DNA from: Hoeflea sp.
GTDB lineage: Bacteria; Pseudomonadota; Alphaproteobacteria; Rhizobiales; Rhizobiaceae
NCBI RefSeq assembly: GCF_030682515.1
Contig: NZ_JAUXOD010000137.1
Location: forward strand, 62,001 to 126,000
DNA length: 64,000 bases
Direction: 5' to 3'
Made by a program: the position numbers and the translations under genes. Position 1 is the stretch's first letter, and each line of letters starts with the position of its first letter. This document shows, one piece after another, positions 45,318 to 54,386 of this stretch. The notes beneath the pieces are model-generated. The model worked only from the letters and a program-made list of their open reading frames with translations. It was not told the origin of the DNA and did no database searches.

Positions 45318-46584
45318 TTTCAACCACCCCGTCTGTGTTGACGTGCCATGTCTGGATGCCATTGTTGTGGTAGATGGAATTGCCGCCGCGCACCGCGCGC
45401 AGCGCGTCCTTGGTCGGCTGCACCAGCCCCTGATCATCGATGGCGCGGGACTGCAGCAGCAGCTCCGATCCGTCCCAGTTGATGTCCAGATAGAAGCGGT
45501 GCAGCGCCTTGCTGAGGCTCGGCCCGTCGATGCGCGCCGGTTGCCAGTTGCGGCCGCCGTCGATCGTGACGTCAACGCGGCTGATCGTGCCGTTGCCCGA
45601 CCAGGCAAGGCCGGAGATCACCAGCGGCCCCTTGCCGTGAGTCACCGGCGCCTGCGGGCTCGGGCTGGTGATAACGGATTTCACATCCATCACGAAGGTG
45701 TGGCGCCGCGCCTTTCCGTCCGCCAGCAGATCGGTGTATTTCGAGGTCTCCTCGCGCTGGGCCCACGGCGCGTCACCCACTTCCAGGCGGCGCAGCCACT
45801 TGACCCACATGTTGCCTTCCCACCCGGGAACGCACAGTCGCAGCGGATAACCCTGTTCGGCGCGCAGCGCCTCGCCGTTCATCTTGAAGGCGACCAGGCA
45901 GTCGTCGAGCGCCTTCTCGATCGGGATCGAGCGCGTCATCGCCGATGCATCGGCGCCCTCGGCCAGCAGCCATTTGCCGGATGTCTTGACGCCCGCCTCC
46001 TCCAGGAGATAGCGCAGCGGTACGCCGGTATAGACCACGCAATGGATCATGCCGTGGGTGAACTGGCACCCGTTGAGCTGCGAGCCCTTCCATTCCATGC
46101 CGCCATTGGCGGCGCATTCGAGGAAGTAGACCCGGTTCTCGCGCGGGAACCGCTTCAGGTCCTCCATGGTGAAGACCAGCGGCGTGTCGACCAGGCCGTT
46201 GATCATCAGCCGGTGATCGGCCGGATTGATGATCGCCGTGCCGCCATGGTGCCGCTCGAAGCACAACCCGTTGGGCGTGATGATGCCGTCGAGCTCGTGC
46301 AGCGGCGTGAAATTGATCGACGAGACCGGATCGGAGGTCAGCCACGGCACGTCCCGGCGCACCACATGCGCCTCGAATTCCGACGGCTTGCCATAGGGCG
46401 CCGCGTCGACGCCGTCGCCGAGATAGCGGTTCCAGTCCTGCACCTCGGTGATCAGCGGATCGCCCGCCGCCCGCGCCATCCCGGCGCTGGCCGCCGCCGC
46501 GGCGCCGCCGAGCAGGCCGGCCTTGAGGAAGTTCCGCCGCGAGGCGGCGTGTCTGGCCCCCCCGGGACCGGTTTGGTCTACCAT
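45301..46584 (-). CDS. soxC: SoxC, molybdenum subunit of sulfane dehydrogenase
   Basis: A 427-residue molybdoprotein of the sulfite oxidase family. Tat signal (SRRNFLKAGLLGGAAAAASAG), molybdopterin domain with the ligand cysteine in VYFLECAANGG, and the dimerisation domain after about residue 280. With SoxD it oxidises the sulfane sulfur on SoxY, allowing complete thiosulfate oxidation without sulfur globules. The ATG at 46584 follows GGGAGGA. Confidence 0.95.
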   Translation of the reverse strand: MVDQTGPGGARHAASRRNFLKAGLLGGAAAAASAGMARAAGDPLITEVQDWNRYLGDGVDAAPYGKPSEFEAHVVRRDVPWLTSDPVSSINFTPLHELDGIITPNGLCFERHHGGTAIINPADHRLMINGLVDTPLVFTMEDLKRFPRENRVYFLECAANGGMEWKGSQLNGCQFTHGMIHCVVYTGVPLRYLLEEAGVKTSGKWLLAEGADASAMTRSIPIEKALDDCLVAFKMNGEALRAEQGYPLRLCVPGWEGNMWVKWLRRLEVGDAPWAQREETSKYTDLLADGKARRHTFVMDVKSVITSPSPQAPVTHGKGPLVISGLAWSGNGTISRVDVTIDGGRNWQPARIDGPSLSKALHRFYLDINWDGSELLLQSRAIDDQGLVQPTKDALRAVRGGNSIYHNNGIQTWHVNTDGVVENVEVS

Positions 46585-46677
46585 GAGATCCTCCCGTGGA
46601 GCATGTCCAGCACTTGCATCTTCGTCTCCGTCGTCATCGCCGGGCTTGAAGCCCGGCATATCCGTTACCAAACCAGA

Positions 46678-48378
46678 TCAGCGGATCACCCGGACAGCCG
46701 CGGCATCCGGATCGAGGGTGACCACCGATTTCTTCGTGATGTAACTTTCCATCAGGTCGTAGATCGCCGGGCCTTCAACCCCTTCGTTGACCGAGGCCCA
46801 GCCGCCGACCGTGTAGCTCTTGTCCGCCTCGAGGAGCTCGCCGCTGCCGGTCAGCCGCATGTCCGAAATCCGGCTGCCCATCTGCCCTTCGGGCGCGCAG
46901 GCATAGGTGAACCCGCCCACCCGGACCATGTCGCCGCCCTGCTGCAGGAACGGGTCCTTGTTGAACAGGTTGTCGCAGACATCCTCCATGATGTCCTTGA
47001 GCTGGGCGCCGGTGAACTCCAGCCGGTAGACCGCCGGATAGCTCATCGAGGTCTCCGAATAGAGGTCGTCGATGGTGATGTCGGCGCCCGGAAGCAGCGT
47101 CGTTCCCCAGCGGAAGCCCGGCGACAGCGCGATCTGGGTGTCGCGCTCCTCGATGATGCCCTGGCAGATCAGGTCGTCCCAGGTTCCGTTGAAATTGCCT
47201 CGCCGGTAGAGCAGCGAGTCGGTGCGGCCGATCACCCGCTGCGTCTCCGCCTCGTAGGGCGCACGCACTTCGTCGATCTTGGCCGCCATTTCCGGATCCG
47301 GCGCGATCACGTCGGAAAACACCGGGATCAGGGTCGAATTGTAGCCCGCGACCTTGCCGTCCTTGATCTCAAGATCGATGCGGCCGAGATACTTGCCGTG
47401 CGAGCCCGACGACATCAGCAGCGTGCCCTCGACTTCCAGCGCCACCGGCGTGGCGTCATGGGTATGGCCGGTGACGATCACGTCGAGACCGCTCACCACC
47501 GCGGCGAGCTTGCGGTCGACGTCGAAACCGTTGTGCGACAGCAGCACCACCACTTCTGCGCCCTCGGCGCGCGCGGCGTCGACATTGGCCTGCAGCACCT
47601 CGGGGCGGATGCCGAACGACCATTTCGGGAACATCCAGCTCGGATTGGCGATCGGCGTGTAGGGCATCGCCTGGCCGATGACGGCCACGTTCACGCCGCC
47701 GCGCTCGAAGAAGGCGGTATGCTCGAAGGCGGGCTCGTCCCATTCGGAATCAAAGATATTGGACGCCAGGAACGGATAGCCCATGGCCTCGACCAGTTCG
47801 AGGAAACGGTCCTGGCCGAAGGTGAACTCCCAGTGCCCTGTCATGGCGTCGGGCTTGAGCAGCTTCATGCACTCGACCATGTCCATGCCGTTGGTCTTGA
47901 GCGACGAGTAGGAGCCTTGCCAGGTATCGCCGCCGTCGAGAAACAGCACCTTGTCATCGCCGCGCTCGGCGCGGATCGCCTTGACCAGCGTCGCGGTGCG
48001 GTCGAGCCCGCCGAGCCTGCCGTAGCTCCGGGCAAGGTCGACGTAATCCACCATCGTGTGGGCATAGGCGTAGGCGCTGCCCTTCTCGATGTTGAAGTAG
48101 GCCAGGAACTCTTCCGCCACCAGATGCGGCGGCAGCCCGGCATAGGCGCCGACGCCGATATTGGTGTCCGGCGGGCGGAAGAAGACCGGCTTGAGCTGGG
48201 CATGGCAATCGGTGAAATGCAAAAGCGTCAGCTGACCCTTGGCGTCGAACCTCAGCAGGTCATCCTGGGTGAGCTTCTGCTGCGCCAGCGCCCGGACCGG
48301 ATTGGCGCCCAACCCGGCGGCGCCAAGCACGAATCCGGCATTGAGCGCGTATTGCAGAAAATCGCGTCTGGTATGCAT
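46678..48378 (-). CDS. soxB: SoxB, thiosulfohydrolase
   Basis: A 566-residue 5'-nucleotidase-family enzyme. Tat signal at the N-terminus (HTRRDFLQYALNAGFVLGAAG); metal motifs LLHFTDCHAQ, FLDGGDTWQGS, GHWEFTFG, VLLSHNGFD and VTGHTHDATP. SoxB releases sulfate from SoxY-bound sulfonate in the periplasm. The ATG at 48378 has GGAG at six bases. Full length and intact. Confidence 0.96.
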   Translation of the reverse strand: MHTRRDFLQYALNAGFVLGAAGLGANPVRALAQQKLTQDDLLRFDAKGQLTLLHFTDCHAQLKPVFFRPPDTNIGVGAYAGLPPHLVAEEFLAYFNIEKGSAYAYAHTMVDYVDLARSYGRLGGLDRTATLVKAIRAERGDDKVLFLDGGDTWQGSYSSLKTNGMDMVECMKLLKPDAMTGHWEFTFGQDRFLELVEAMGYPFLASNIFDSEWDEPAFEHTAFFERGGVNVAVIGQAMPYTPIANPSWMFPKWSFGIRPEVLQANVDAARAEGAEVVVLLSHNGFDVDRKLAAVVSGLDVIVTGHTHDATPVALEVEGTLLMSSGSHGKYLGRIDLEIKDGKVAGYNSTLIPVFSDVIAPDPEMAAKIDEVRAPYEAETQRVIGRTDSLLYRRGNFNGTWDDLICQGIIEERDTQIALSPGFRWGTTLLPGADITIDDLYSETSMSYPAVYRLEFTGAQLKDIMEDVCDNLFNKDPFLQQGGDMVRVGGFTYACAPEGQMGSRISDMRLTGSGELLEADKSYTVGGWASVNEGVEGPAIYDLMESYITKKSVVTLDPDAAAVRVIR

Positions 48379-48558
48379 TCCGGTCTCCATTCCGCAAAAA
48401 CGGACAAGAAAGCCCGCTCCGGCCTTCGCCAGAAATCGTGTTTCCCTGCTATTTCAACTCAGTACAGTGTCACATTCGACGCCGAGGCTCTCACGGCGCC
48501 AGCGCGTCGCTTCGGGCCCGGGCCGGCGACGCCCAGGCGCCGCCGGCCCGGGCATCCA

Positions 48559-49407
48559 CTAGGGACGAACCGCGGGGGTTTCGATCGAAAGGCCGGTGCC
48601 GCGCCAGGTCACATAGGTTTCCAACGCCATAAGTTCGTCCGAGAACGCCTTGGGCATTTCGGCGCGCGTATCCCGGATACAGCCGCGGAAGCGGTTGTGC
48701 AGCGAGGTGAAGCCGCTCTTGAGCCGGTAGACCGGAAAGCCGTTGACCTGGCCCTGGCTCAAATGGTCGGCGCGGATGAACTTGCCGGCATTGGCTTCAT
48801 GGCAGCTGGCGCAGGCCATGTTCAGCTGGCCCGTCCTTGTGTAGTAGAGCTCCTTGCCTTGCTCCCACCAGGACTGCATGTCGCCTTCAGCAAGATCGAT
48901 CCCGACCGGCATGCCGAGCGAGTGGTACTTGATGTAGGCGGTCAATTCGTTCTGGCCGCCCTTGTCGAACGGCAGCGCCTCGGCGCCCATCTGCTCGGTG
49001 CGGCACTTGTTGATCTGCAGCTCGACATTGATGGGCCTCTTCGAATCCGGATCCCATTTCGGGTAGCTGGCTCCGATTCCCTTCATGCTTTCCGCAGCAT
49101 CTCCATGGCAGGTCGCGCAGGACTTGCCGGCGGTGCCGTCGACCTTGTTCCACAGCACCTCGCCGTCCTCGACCGAGACCATGGCCGGATTCTCGAAGGA
49201 ATCGCGCTCCAGGTCGCGGGTCTCGGCCTCGCGGTAAAGCCAGCCCGAGAGCACTTCGTCGAACGGCAGACCCTCGGGCGCCTTGGCGCGCGTGATCATC
49301 GGCTTGCCGTCGATTTCAAGCGTGTCGTCCACCGGCTCCGCCGCTGCCCAACTGGCTGCGGCAAGTCCCGCAGCCAGAGCCAGGCCGGCAATCAAAAGTC
49401 TCTTCAT
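48559..49407 (-). CDS. soxA: SoxA, diheme L-cysteine S-thiosulfotransferase subunit
   Basis: A 282-residue cytochrome with a signal peptide (1-23). Heme sites are CATCH (97-101) and CASCH (199-203); Cys243 in RFRGCIRDTRAE is the cysteine that becomes the persulfide heme ligand at the active site. With SoxX it attaches thiosulfate to the SoxY carrier. Both hemes are present, unlike in single-heme SoxA forms. Confidence 0.95.
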   Translation of the reverse strand: MKRLLIAGLALAAGLAAASWAAAEPVDDTLEIDGKPMITRAKAPEGLPFDEVLSGWLYREAETRDLERDSFENPAMVSVEDGEVLWNKVDGTAGKSCATCHGDAAESMKGIGASYPKWDPDSKRPINVELQINKCRTEQMGAEALPFDKGGQNELTAYIKYHSLGMPVGIDLAEGDMQSWWEQGKELYYTRTGQLNMACASCHEANAGKFIRADHLSQGQVNGFPVYRLKSGFTSLHNRFRGCIRDTRAEMPKAFSDELMALETYVTWRGTGLSIETPAVRP

Positions 49408-49474
49408 CACGGTCGCCCTCCTCCCGGGACTGCACCTGCACGACACTCCCGTCCGCGCAGGCTCCCTCTCGTTG

Positions 49475-49798
49475 TTAGTTGACTTCGATCGATTCCTCGG
49501 CCTCGTAGACCGAGCCGTTGTCATCGAGCCAGGTGAACTTGAAGGTTCCGCTGGCGGGCACCTTGGCGTTGAACTCGAAATAGGGATTGGCGGAGATCGC
49601 CGGATCGAGATCGCATTCGAACACCATCTGCCCCTCGAAGGTGCAGGTGAACTTGTTGATGATCTGGCGCGGAATGGGGTTGCCATCCTTGTCCTTGCGC
49701 TGGCCCGATTCCATCTCGTGGCTGATCAGCGTCTTGATGGTGATCACCTCACCGGCCGAAGCCGACTTGGGCACCTTGATGCGTGGTTTTGATGCCAT
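49475..49798 (-). CDS. soxZ: SoxZ, sulfur carrier partner subunit
   Basis: A 107-residue immunoglobulin-like protein without signal peptide, starting MASKPRIKVPKSASAGEVI as usual; it is exported bound to SoxY. The pattern IPRQIINKFTC and FKFTWLDDNGSVYEAEESI is conserved. It lies 22 bp after soxY. Confidence 0.95.
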   Translation of the reverse strand: MASKPRIKVPKSASAGEVITIKTLISHEMESGQRKDKDGNPIPRQIINKFTCTFEGQMVFECDLDPAISANPYFEFNAKVPASGTFKFTWLDDNGSVYEAEESIEVN

Positions 49799-49820
49799 GT
49801 TCGTAAATCCTGTCCCTGGC

Positions 49821-50276
49821 TCAGCCGCCGCAGCCGCCGATGGTTACCTTGACCTGCTTCTTGTCGATGAAGACCGAGCCGTCCTTCATCTTCGCGACCG
49901 CGACGACATTCTGGGTCTTGGCGAGCCGGATGCGGGTGGTTGCGAGAGCAGCGCCGCTCAATTCACTGAAGTGAAAGGTGGCAACCGCCGGATTGGGGTT
50001 GCCGTCGGCGAAGATGATGATCGACTCGACCAGATCGTCACCGCTCATGGCGCTGTCGACGGTCACCGTGACGGGCACCGTGTTGCCGTTTTCCGCGATT
50101 TCCGGCGCGGTCAGCGTGATCCTGCCTTCGGCCGGGGCAGCGCCGCCGGTGAAGTCCATGATCGATTTTTCGGTCTCCTCGACCGAGGCGAAAGCGGGCG
50201 TTATCCGCGCCCCCGCGACCGCGAACGCCACGGCGCCCACCGTCAATCCTAAGACATTGCGTCTTGTCAGTTTCAT
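49821..50276 (-). CDS. soxY: SoxY, covalent sulfur carrier
   Basis: A 151-residue protein with a Tat signal (LTRRNVLGLTVGAVAFAVAG) and the hallmark C-terminal swinging arm GGCGG, whose cysteine carries the sulfur substrate through SoxXA, SoxB and SoxCD. SoxYZ is the central carrier of the pathway. Confidence 0.96.
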   Translation of the reverse strand: MKLTRRNVLGLTVGAVAFAVAGARITPAFASVEETEKSIMDFTGGAAPAEGRITLTAPEIAENGNTVPVTVTVDSAMSGDDLVESIIIFADGNPNPAVATFHFSELSGAALATTRIRLAKTQNVVAVAKMKDGSVFIDKKQVKVTIGGCGG

Positions 50277-50331
50277 GTGCTTCGAGCTCCTCTGCTCCAG
50301 ATCGTTCCGTGTCCGGCCGTGGCTTGGCCGG

Positions 50332-50796
50332 TCATTCCTTCAGTGTGACGAGATAGGCGACGACGTCCTCGACCTGCTGGGCAGTGAGGATTGTCTTGCC
50401 GACGAAATTCTCGGCGACGCCCTTGCCGACTTCCAGAGAGTAGAAGCCGGGCATCACGGTTTCGTCCGTGAACACCACCTTCGAATTCACCACGATGGCG
50501 CGAAGCAACGGCTCGTCCCAGCGCGAGGCCACACCGTCGAGCGGCGGGCCCACGTCGCCATGGAACTGGTCGCTCTCCATGTCCGCGTTGACATGGCAGG
50601 CCAGGCAATTGCCCAGGCCGGTGTTCTTGAAGACCTTGGCGCCCTCGGCCGGATCACCCGGCGTGCCGGTCAGCGACGCGACGACGCCGTCATCGGTGAA
50701 CTCGACCGCCTCGGGCGCGATCTCGCTGGCAAGGGCTGCGGTTGACAGCACCACCGCGGCCATGGCGCCCAGTGTGAATTTCAATCGCCTCGTCAT
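50332..50796 (-). CDS. soxX: SoxX, monoheme c-type cytochrome
   Basis: A 154-residue cytochrome with a signal peptide (1-23), one heme site CLACH near residue 64 and the axial methionine in VMPGFYS. It receives the electrons from SoxA-catalysed conjugation of thiosulfate. It heads the soxXYZABCDEF genes; 126 bp separate it from soxW. Confidence 0.94.
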   Translation of the reverse strand: MTRRLKFTLGAMAAVVLSTAALASEIAPEAVEFTDDGVVASLTGTPGDPAEGAKVFKNTGLGNCLACHVNADMESDQFHGDVGPPLDGVASRWDEPLLRAIVVNSKVVFTDETVMPGFYSLEVGKGVAENFVGKTILTAQQVEDVVAYLVTLKE

Positions 50797-50883
50797 CTGG
50801 CGTTCCCTCCTCCCATTGACCGGACCTGCGTGGTCCGGATCCTCTCCGATTCAGAGAGTAGTCAGATGCAGTCGCACAATCAA

Positions 50884-50913
50884 TGCAAAAATATGAATTT
50901 ATGAATGTATTTC
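50884..50913. promoter_or_regulatory. AT-rich site between soxW and soxX (candidate SoxR operator)
   Basis: An AT-rich island in a GC-rich background contains tandem TATGAATT / TATGAATG and AAATA...TATTT dyad ends. The element TGAATGTATTTC resembles TTGAATGTTTCC at 53207 and TTTGAATATTTGC at 55312, both also in sox-linked intergenic gaps. Confidence 0.4.
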
Positions 50914-50922
50914 GTCGGAACC

Positions 50923-51519
50923 CTATTCCGCATCGAGCCGGCCACTGGCGCGCAGCTCGTTGATGATGCGGGCATGGTACTTCTGGAAGTGCTCGTCTCC
51001 CTCATACCCTTTTTCGGCTACCCATTTGAACATGTTGAGAAATGTCCATTTGCCGAAAGCGCCCGGCATGGTCGCGACCGCGGCCTGGGCGGCGGTCAGG
51101 CCCTCGGGAACCTCCTCCGGAAGAAACACCAGCGTGGGCGTGAACACGTAGCCCCATTTGCGCGCCGCCGTCTTCTCGGTCATCACCTCGCCATCGAGAT
51201 CGGTGACCTCTTCGTCACCGAACATGTTGTACTGCACGACCTTGAAATGTGCCTTGATGAAGTCCGATACTTCCGGATCCGACAGGATCTTCTCGTGCAT
51301 CTGGGCGCAGTAGATGCAGCCGCGTTGTTCGAAGACCATCACCAGCCGCTTGCCCTCGTCCCTGGCCGCCTCGATGTCCTCGGCGACATCGCGGAAGGTG
51401 ATCGAGAACCAGTCTTCCTTGTGCAGTCCGTCATCACCGAGTTCGGCGGACCAGGCCTGCACCGACAGCGCGGCGCCAGCGGCAAAAGCGGCAAAAGCGA
51501 GAAACGCACGTCTGATCAT
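50923..51519 (-). CDS. soxW: SoxW, periplasmic thioredoxin
   Basis: A 198-residue exported thioredoxin-fold protein: signal peptide (1-24, QAWSAE) and the active site RGCIYCAQMHE. It is 10 bp after soxV, the membrane thiol transporter that keeps it reduced. SoxW helps reactivate the SoxYZ carrier. Confidence 0.93.
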   Translation of the reverse strand: MIRRAFLAFAAFAAGAALSVQAWSAELGDDGLHKEDWFSITFRDVAEDIEAARDEGKRLVMVFEQRGCIYCAQMHEKILSDPEVSDFIKAHFKVVQYNMFGDEEVTDLDGEVMTEKTAARKWGYVFTPTLVFLPEEVPEGLTAAQAAVATMPGAFGKWTFLNMFKWVAEKGYEGDEHFQKYHARIINELRASGRLDAE

Positions 51520-51529
51520 GATCCTTCTC

Positions 51530-52264
51530 CTATCCGATCGTTGCGAAAGCGGGGAACATTTCGAGCATCCATTGGGCGATCCGGGACATCTGGCCGGTCA
51601 TGAAGAGAATGCCGGTCACCACCAGAGCCACGCCCATGACCTTTTCGATCACTGCCATGTGCTTCTTGATCCGGGTCGAAAACCGGATGAAGCGGCTGGC
51701 GAAGAAGCCCGCCACGACAAAGGGAATGCCGATGCCCAGCGCATAGAGCCCGAGCAGCATCGCGCCCTGCCCGGCGGTTTCCTTTGCCGCGGCCATGAAC
51801 AGGATCGCCGCCAGGATCGGGCCAACACAGGGCGTCCAGCCGAAGGCGAAGGCGAGCCCCATGACATAGGCCCCGGCCATGCCGGCCGGCTTGCGCTCGA
51901 CCTGGACGCGGGCCTCGCGGTAGAGCAGCGCGAACCGGAAGACGCCAAGAAAATGCAGCCCCATCAGCAGGATGAGAACGCCGGCAATCACCGAGAGCAC
52001 ATCGAAATAGCGCGCCACGGACTGGCCGATCATGCTCGCGGTGGCGCCGAGCGCGATGAACACCGTGCTGAACCCGAGTACGAACGCGACCGAGGCCAGC
52101 GCGATGCGGCGTGACGCCACGTTGTCAGCCTCGGCGTTTTGGACTTCATTGAAACTCATGCCGGCGAGGTAGGCGAGATAGGGCGGAACGATCGGCAGCA
52201 CGCAGGGCGAGAAGAATGACAGCAATCCCGCCAGAAAGGCGGCTCCGTATCCCACGTCCATCAT
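51530..52264 (-). CDS. soxV: SoxV, CcdA/DsbD-type membrane thiol transporter
   Basis: A 244-residue CcdA-family protein with six membrane helices and the two redox cysteines in FFSPCVLPIVPPY (near residue 21) and GWTPCVGPILAA (near residue 144). It moves reducing equivalents from the cytoplasm to SoxW. The start follows GGGGGAGGA. It is the first gene of the minus-strand sox unit. Confidence 0.94.
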   Translation of the reverse strand: MMDVGYGAAFLAGLLSFFSPCVLPIVPPYLAYLAGMSFNEVQNAEADNVASRRIALASVAFVLGFSTVFIALGATASMIGQSVARYFDVLSVIAGVLILLMGLHFLGVFRFALLYREARVQVERKPAGMAGAYVMGLAFAFGWTPCVGPILAAILFMAAAKETAGQGAMLLGLYALGIGIPFVVAGFFASRFIRFSTRIKKHMAVIEKVMGVALVVTGILFMTGQMSRIAQWMLEMFPAFATIG

Positions 52265-52423
52265 CGGCGTCGTCCTCCCCCGAGGAGCCGCCGATCCGGC
52301 GGCTCGTAACGGCTGCTCCGGCGCAGTGGTCCGAAGCATGCACGGTTCGCCCATGAACCTGCGAAAACGCAACGACCATGACCAGCATCCGGCCTCCTCA
52401 TGGCGCACGGCCGACCGGAATGC

Positions 52424-52461
52424 GATTGCAAGATATGCAAAAAACTATATATATTGCAATC
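52424..52461. promoter_or_regulatory. Inverted repeat in the soxV-soxS divergent promoter region
   Basis: GATTGCAA (52424-52431) and TTGCAATC (52454-52461) form a perfect 8-bp inverted repeat around an AT-rich spacer with ATATGCAAAAAAC and TATATATA. It lies 29 bp before soxS and is the obvious candidate for SoxR control of both divergent units. Confidence 0.5.
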
Positions 52462-52489
52462 TCTATTTTTCAGGAATCGGAGCAGCTTC

Positions 52490-52840
52490 ATGACGTCAGC
52501 TCTCACGGCGGCGCTCGCCGTCATCTTGCTCCTGCCGGCGCCGGTGACGGCGGCGGAAATGATCATGTTCGAGCAGGCCGGCTGCGCCTGGTGCAAGCGG
52601 TTCAATGAGGAAGTGGCGCCCGCCTGGGCCAACACCGACCAGGGCCGACGCGCGCCCCTGCGCCGTATCGACATCCACGCCCCGCTGCCCGCCGACCTGA
52701 CCGGCATCCCGCTCGAACGCTTCACGCCGACCTTCGTCCTGATCGATGACGGTCGCGAAATCGCACGATTGCGCGGCTATCCCGGCGATCAGTTCTTCTG
52801 GGCGCTGGTCGATGAGATGCTTGCAAAGCTGGAGCCATGA
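52490..52840 (+). CDS. soxS: SoxS, periplasmic thioredoxin-like protein
   Basis: A 116-residue thioredoxin-fold protein with a signal peptide (residues 1-22) and the motif QAGCAWCKRF. In Paracoccus SoxS reactivates oxidised SoxY. The start at 52490 follows GGAG; an upstream in-frame ATG at 52400 would lose the signal peptide position. It overlaps soxR by ATGA. Confidence 0.87.
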   Translation: MTSALTAALAVILLLPAPVTAAEMIMFEQAGCAWCKRFNEEVAPAWANTDQGRRAPLRRIDIHAPLPADLTGIPLERFTPTFVLIDDGREIARLRGYPGDQFFWALVDEMLAKLEP

Positions 52841-53184
52841 CAACGGACCCCTTGCCGAATCCCGAGTTTTCCGGTCGGGACATCAGCGTTCTTTCTGGCC
52901 ATGCCCGTAAGGCGAGCGACACGCTCAAGGCCCTGTCGCACGAAACCCGGTTGCTCATTCTCTGGCTCCTGTCGGAGAACGAGAGGTCGGTCTCCGAGCT
53001 TGAGGAACTGCTGGAACTGCCGCAGGCCGCAGTGTCGCAGCAACTCGCCCGGCTGCGGCTGGATCGCATGGTCGGGACGCGTCGCGAAGGTCGGATGATC
53101 TACTATTCGATCTCCAACCCGGATGTGTCAGCCATCGTCGAGTCACTCTACGCCCTGCTCTGCCGGCAGGACGCCGTCCCGTGA
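52837..53184 (+). CDS. soxR: SoxR, ArsR-family repressor of sox genes
   Basis: A 115-residue ArsR winged helix (TLKALSHETRLLILWLL, SVSELEELLELPQAAVSQQLARLR, REGRMIYYSI). It belongs to the SoxR/BigR/SqrR persulfide-sensing branch by position and sequence. That branch uses two cysteines; here only Cys109 near the C-terminus is present, while the first site is Trp43 (RLLILWLL). Its sensing chemistry may therefore differ. It is coupled to soxS. Confidence 0.88.
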   Translation: MTTDPLPNPEFSGRDISVLSGHARKASDTLKALSHETRLLILWLLSENERSVSELEELLELPQAAVSQQLARLRLDRMVGTRREGRMIYYSISNPDVSAIVESLYALLCRQDAVP

Positions 53185-53279
53185 CGAAGCGGAAACATCG
53201 CTTGCATTGAATGTTTCCCGTCCCTAAGCTTTGAAAAATGTCCGGCATAAATTCCGGCCAACGGGAGGAGACCGTTATC

Positions 53280-54386
53280 ATGCTCGAATCTGGGTGGATG
53301 CTTGCACTGTCAGGCTGTGGTGTCGGCGTGATTGTCGGCTTTGCTGCCAGAAAGAGTCATTTCTGCACGATGGCGGCTCTGGAGCGCCATTGGTATGCGG
53401 GCGACGACCGACCGCTCAGGGCCTGGGCGCTGGCCGCGTTCACGGCGCTCATCGCCACGCAACTGCTTGCCGCGGCAGGCCTCGCCGACATCGATCAATC
53501 CTTCTACATCACCGAGCCGCTGCCGTTGGCCGGCGCGATTGTCGGCGGGCTGATGTTCGGCGTCGGCATGGCCCTTGTCGGCACCTGCGGCTTCGGCGCT
53601 CTGGTCAGGCTCGGCGGCGGCAATCTGCGCGCGCTGGTGGTGCTGACCGGTCTGGGGCTCGCAGCCCTTGCCGCCCAGCGCGGCGTCACCGCCCACATCC
53701 GCACCGTCCTGCTTGATCCATGGGCTGTCGATCTGTCTTCTCTGGGCGGGCAATCGGCTGGCACGCTGGTCTCGCGCGCCACCGGGCTCGACCTCACGCT
53801 GCCGCTGGCGCTGCTCATCGGCGCGGCTGGATTGTGGTGGGTGTTCAGATCGGCGAGTTTTCGCGCCGACCGCAACCGGGCGATCGCCGGCGTGGTCATA
53901 GGGCTTTGCATCGCCGCCGGCTGGGTCATCACCAGCCTGTTCGCGGCACAGGCGCTCTACCCGGTCCAGGTCGAGGCCGGCTCCTTCGTCATGCCCGTGG
54001 GCGAGACCATCCTGCAAATCATCACCGTGACCGGCGAACTTCCCGATTACGGCATCGGCATCGTCGTCGGCGTGTTCATCGGCGCCGCAATCTCGGCCTT
54101 TCGTTCCGACGACATGCGCTGGGAAGCCTGCGACGACGCCCGGGAACTGAGCCGCCATTTGCTCGGCGCCTTCCTGATGGGGACCGGCGGCGTCTTTGCC
54201 CTCGGCTGCACCATCGGACAGGGCGTCAGCGCTTTCTCGGTGATGGCGATCTCGGCGCCCATCGTGATGATCTCGATCGCCGCGGGCGCGCGCATGGGCC
54301 TCGGCCTTCTGGTCGAAGGCAACGCCTTCAGCTTCATCGCCGACTGGCGGGCCCCGAAAGTTCAGCCGGACGCCACGAAGCGATAG
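53280..54386 (+). CDS. YeeE/YedE-family sulfur-compound transporter (SoxT-like), copy 1
   Basis: A 368-residue membrane protein of the YeeE/YedE (DUF395) family, which imports thiosulfate or related sulfur species. Two homologous halves carry conserved cysteines: GFAARKSHFC near residue 24, VGTCGFGALVRLGGGN near 104 and FALGCTIGQG near 315. The ATG at 53280 follows GGAGGAG; an ATG at 53238 is possible. It lies 95 bp after soxR on the same strand. Confidence 0.88.
   Translation: MLESGWMLALSGCGVGVIVGFAARKSHFCTMAALERHWYAGDDRPLRAWALAAFTALIATQLLAAAGLADIDQSFYITEPLPLAGAIVGGLMFGVGMALVGTCGFGALVRLGGGNLRALVVLTGLGLAALAAQRGVTAHIRTVLLDPWAVDLSSLGGQSAGTLVSRATGLDLTLPLALLIGAAGLWWVFRSASFRADRNRAIAGVVIGLCIAAGWVITSLFAAQALYPVQVEAGSFVMPVGETILQIITVTGELPDYGIGIVVGVFIGAAISAFRSDDMRWEACDDARELSRHLLGAFLMGTGGVFALGCTIGQGVSAFSVMAISAPIVMISIAAGARMGLGLLVEGNAFSFIADWRAPKVQPDATKR

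Noticed and set aside
45148-49482. A 1444-codon open frame on the plus strand opposite soxABCD and soxZ
   Set aside because: It lies antisense to well-identified sox genes, has low-complexity R/H/D/A-rich composition typical of the complementary frame of GC-rich genes, and shows no domain pattern.
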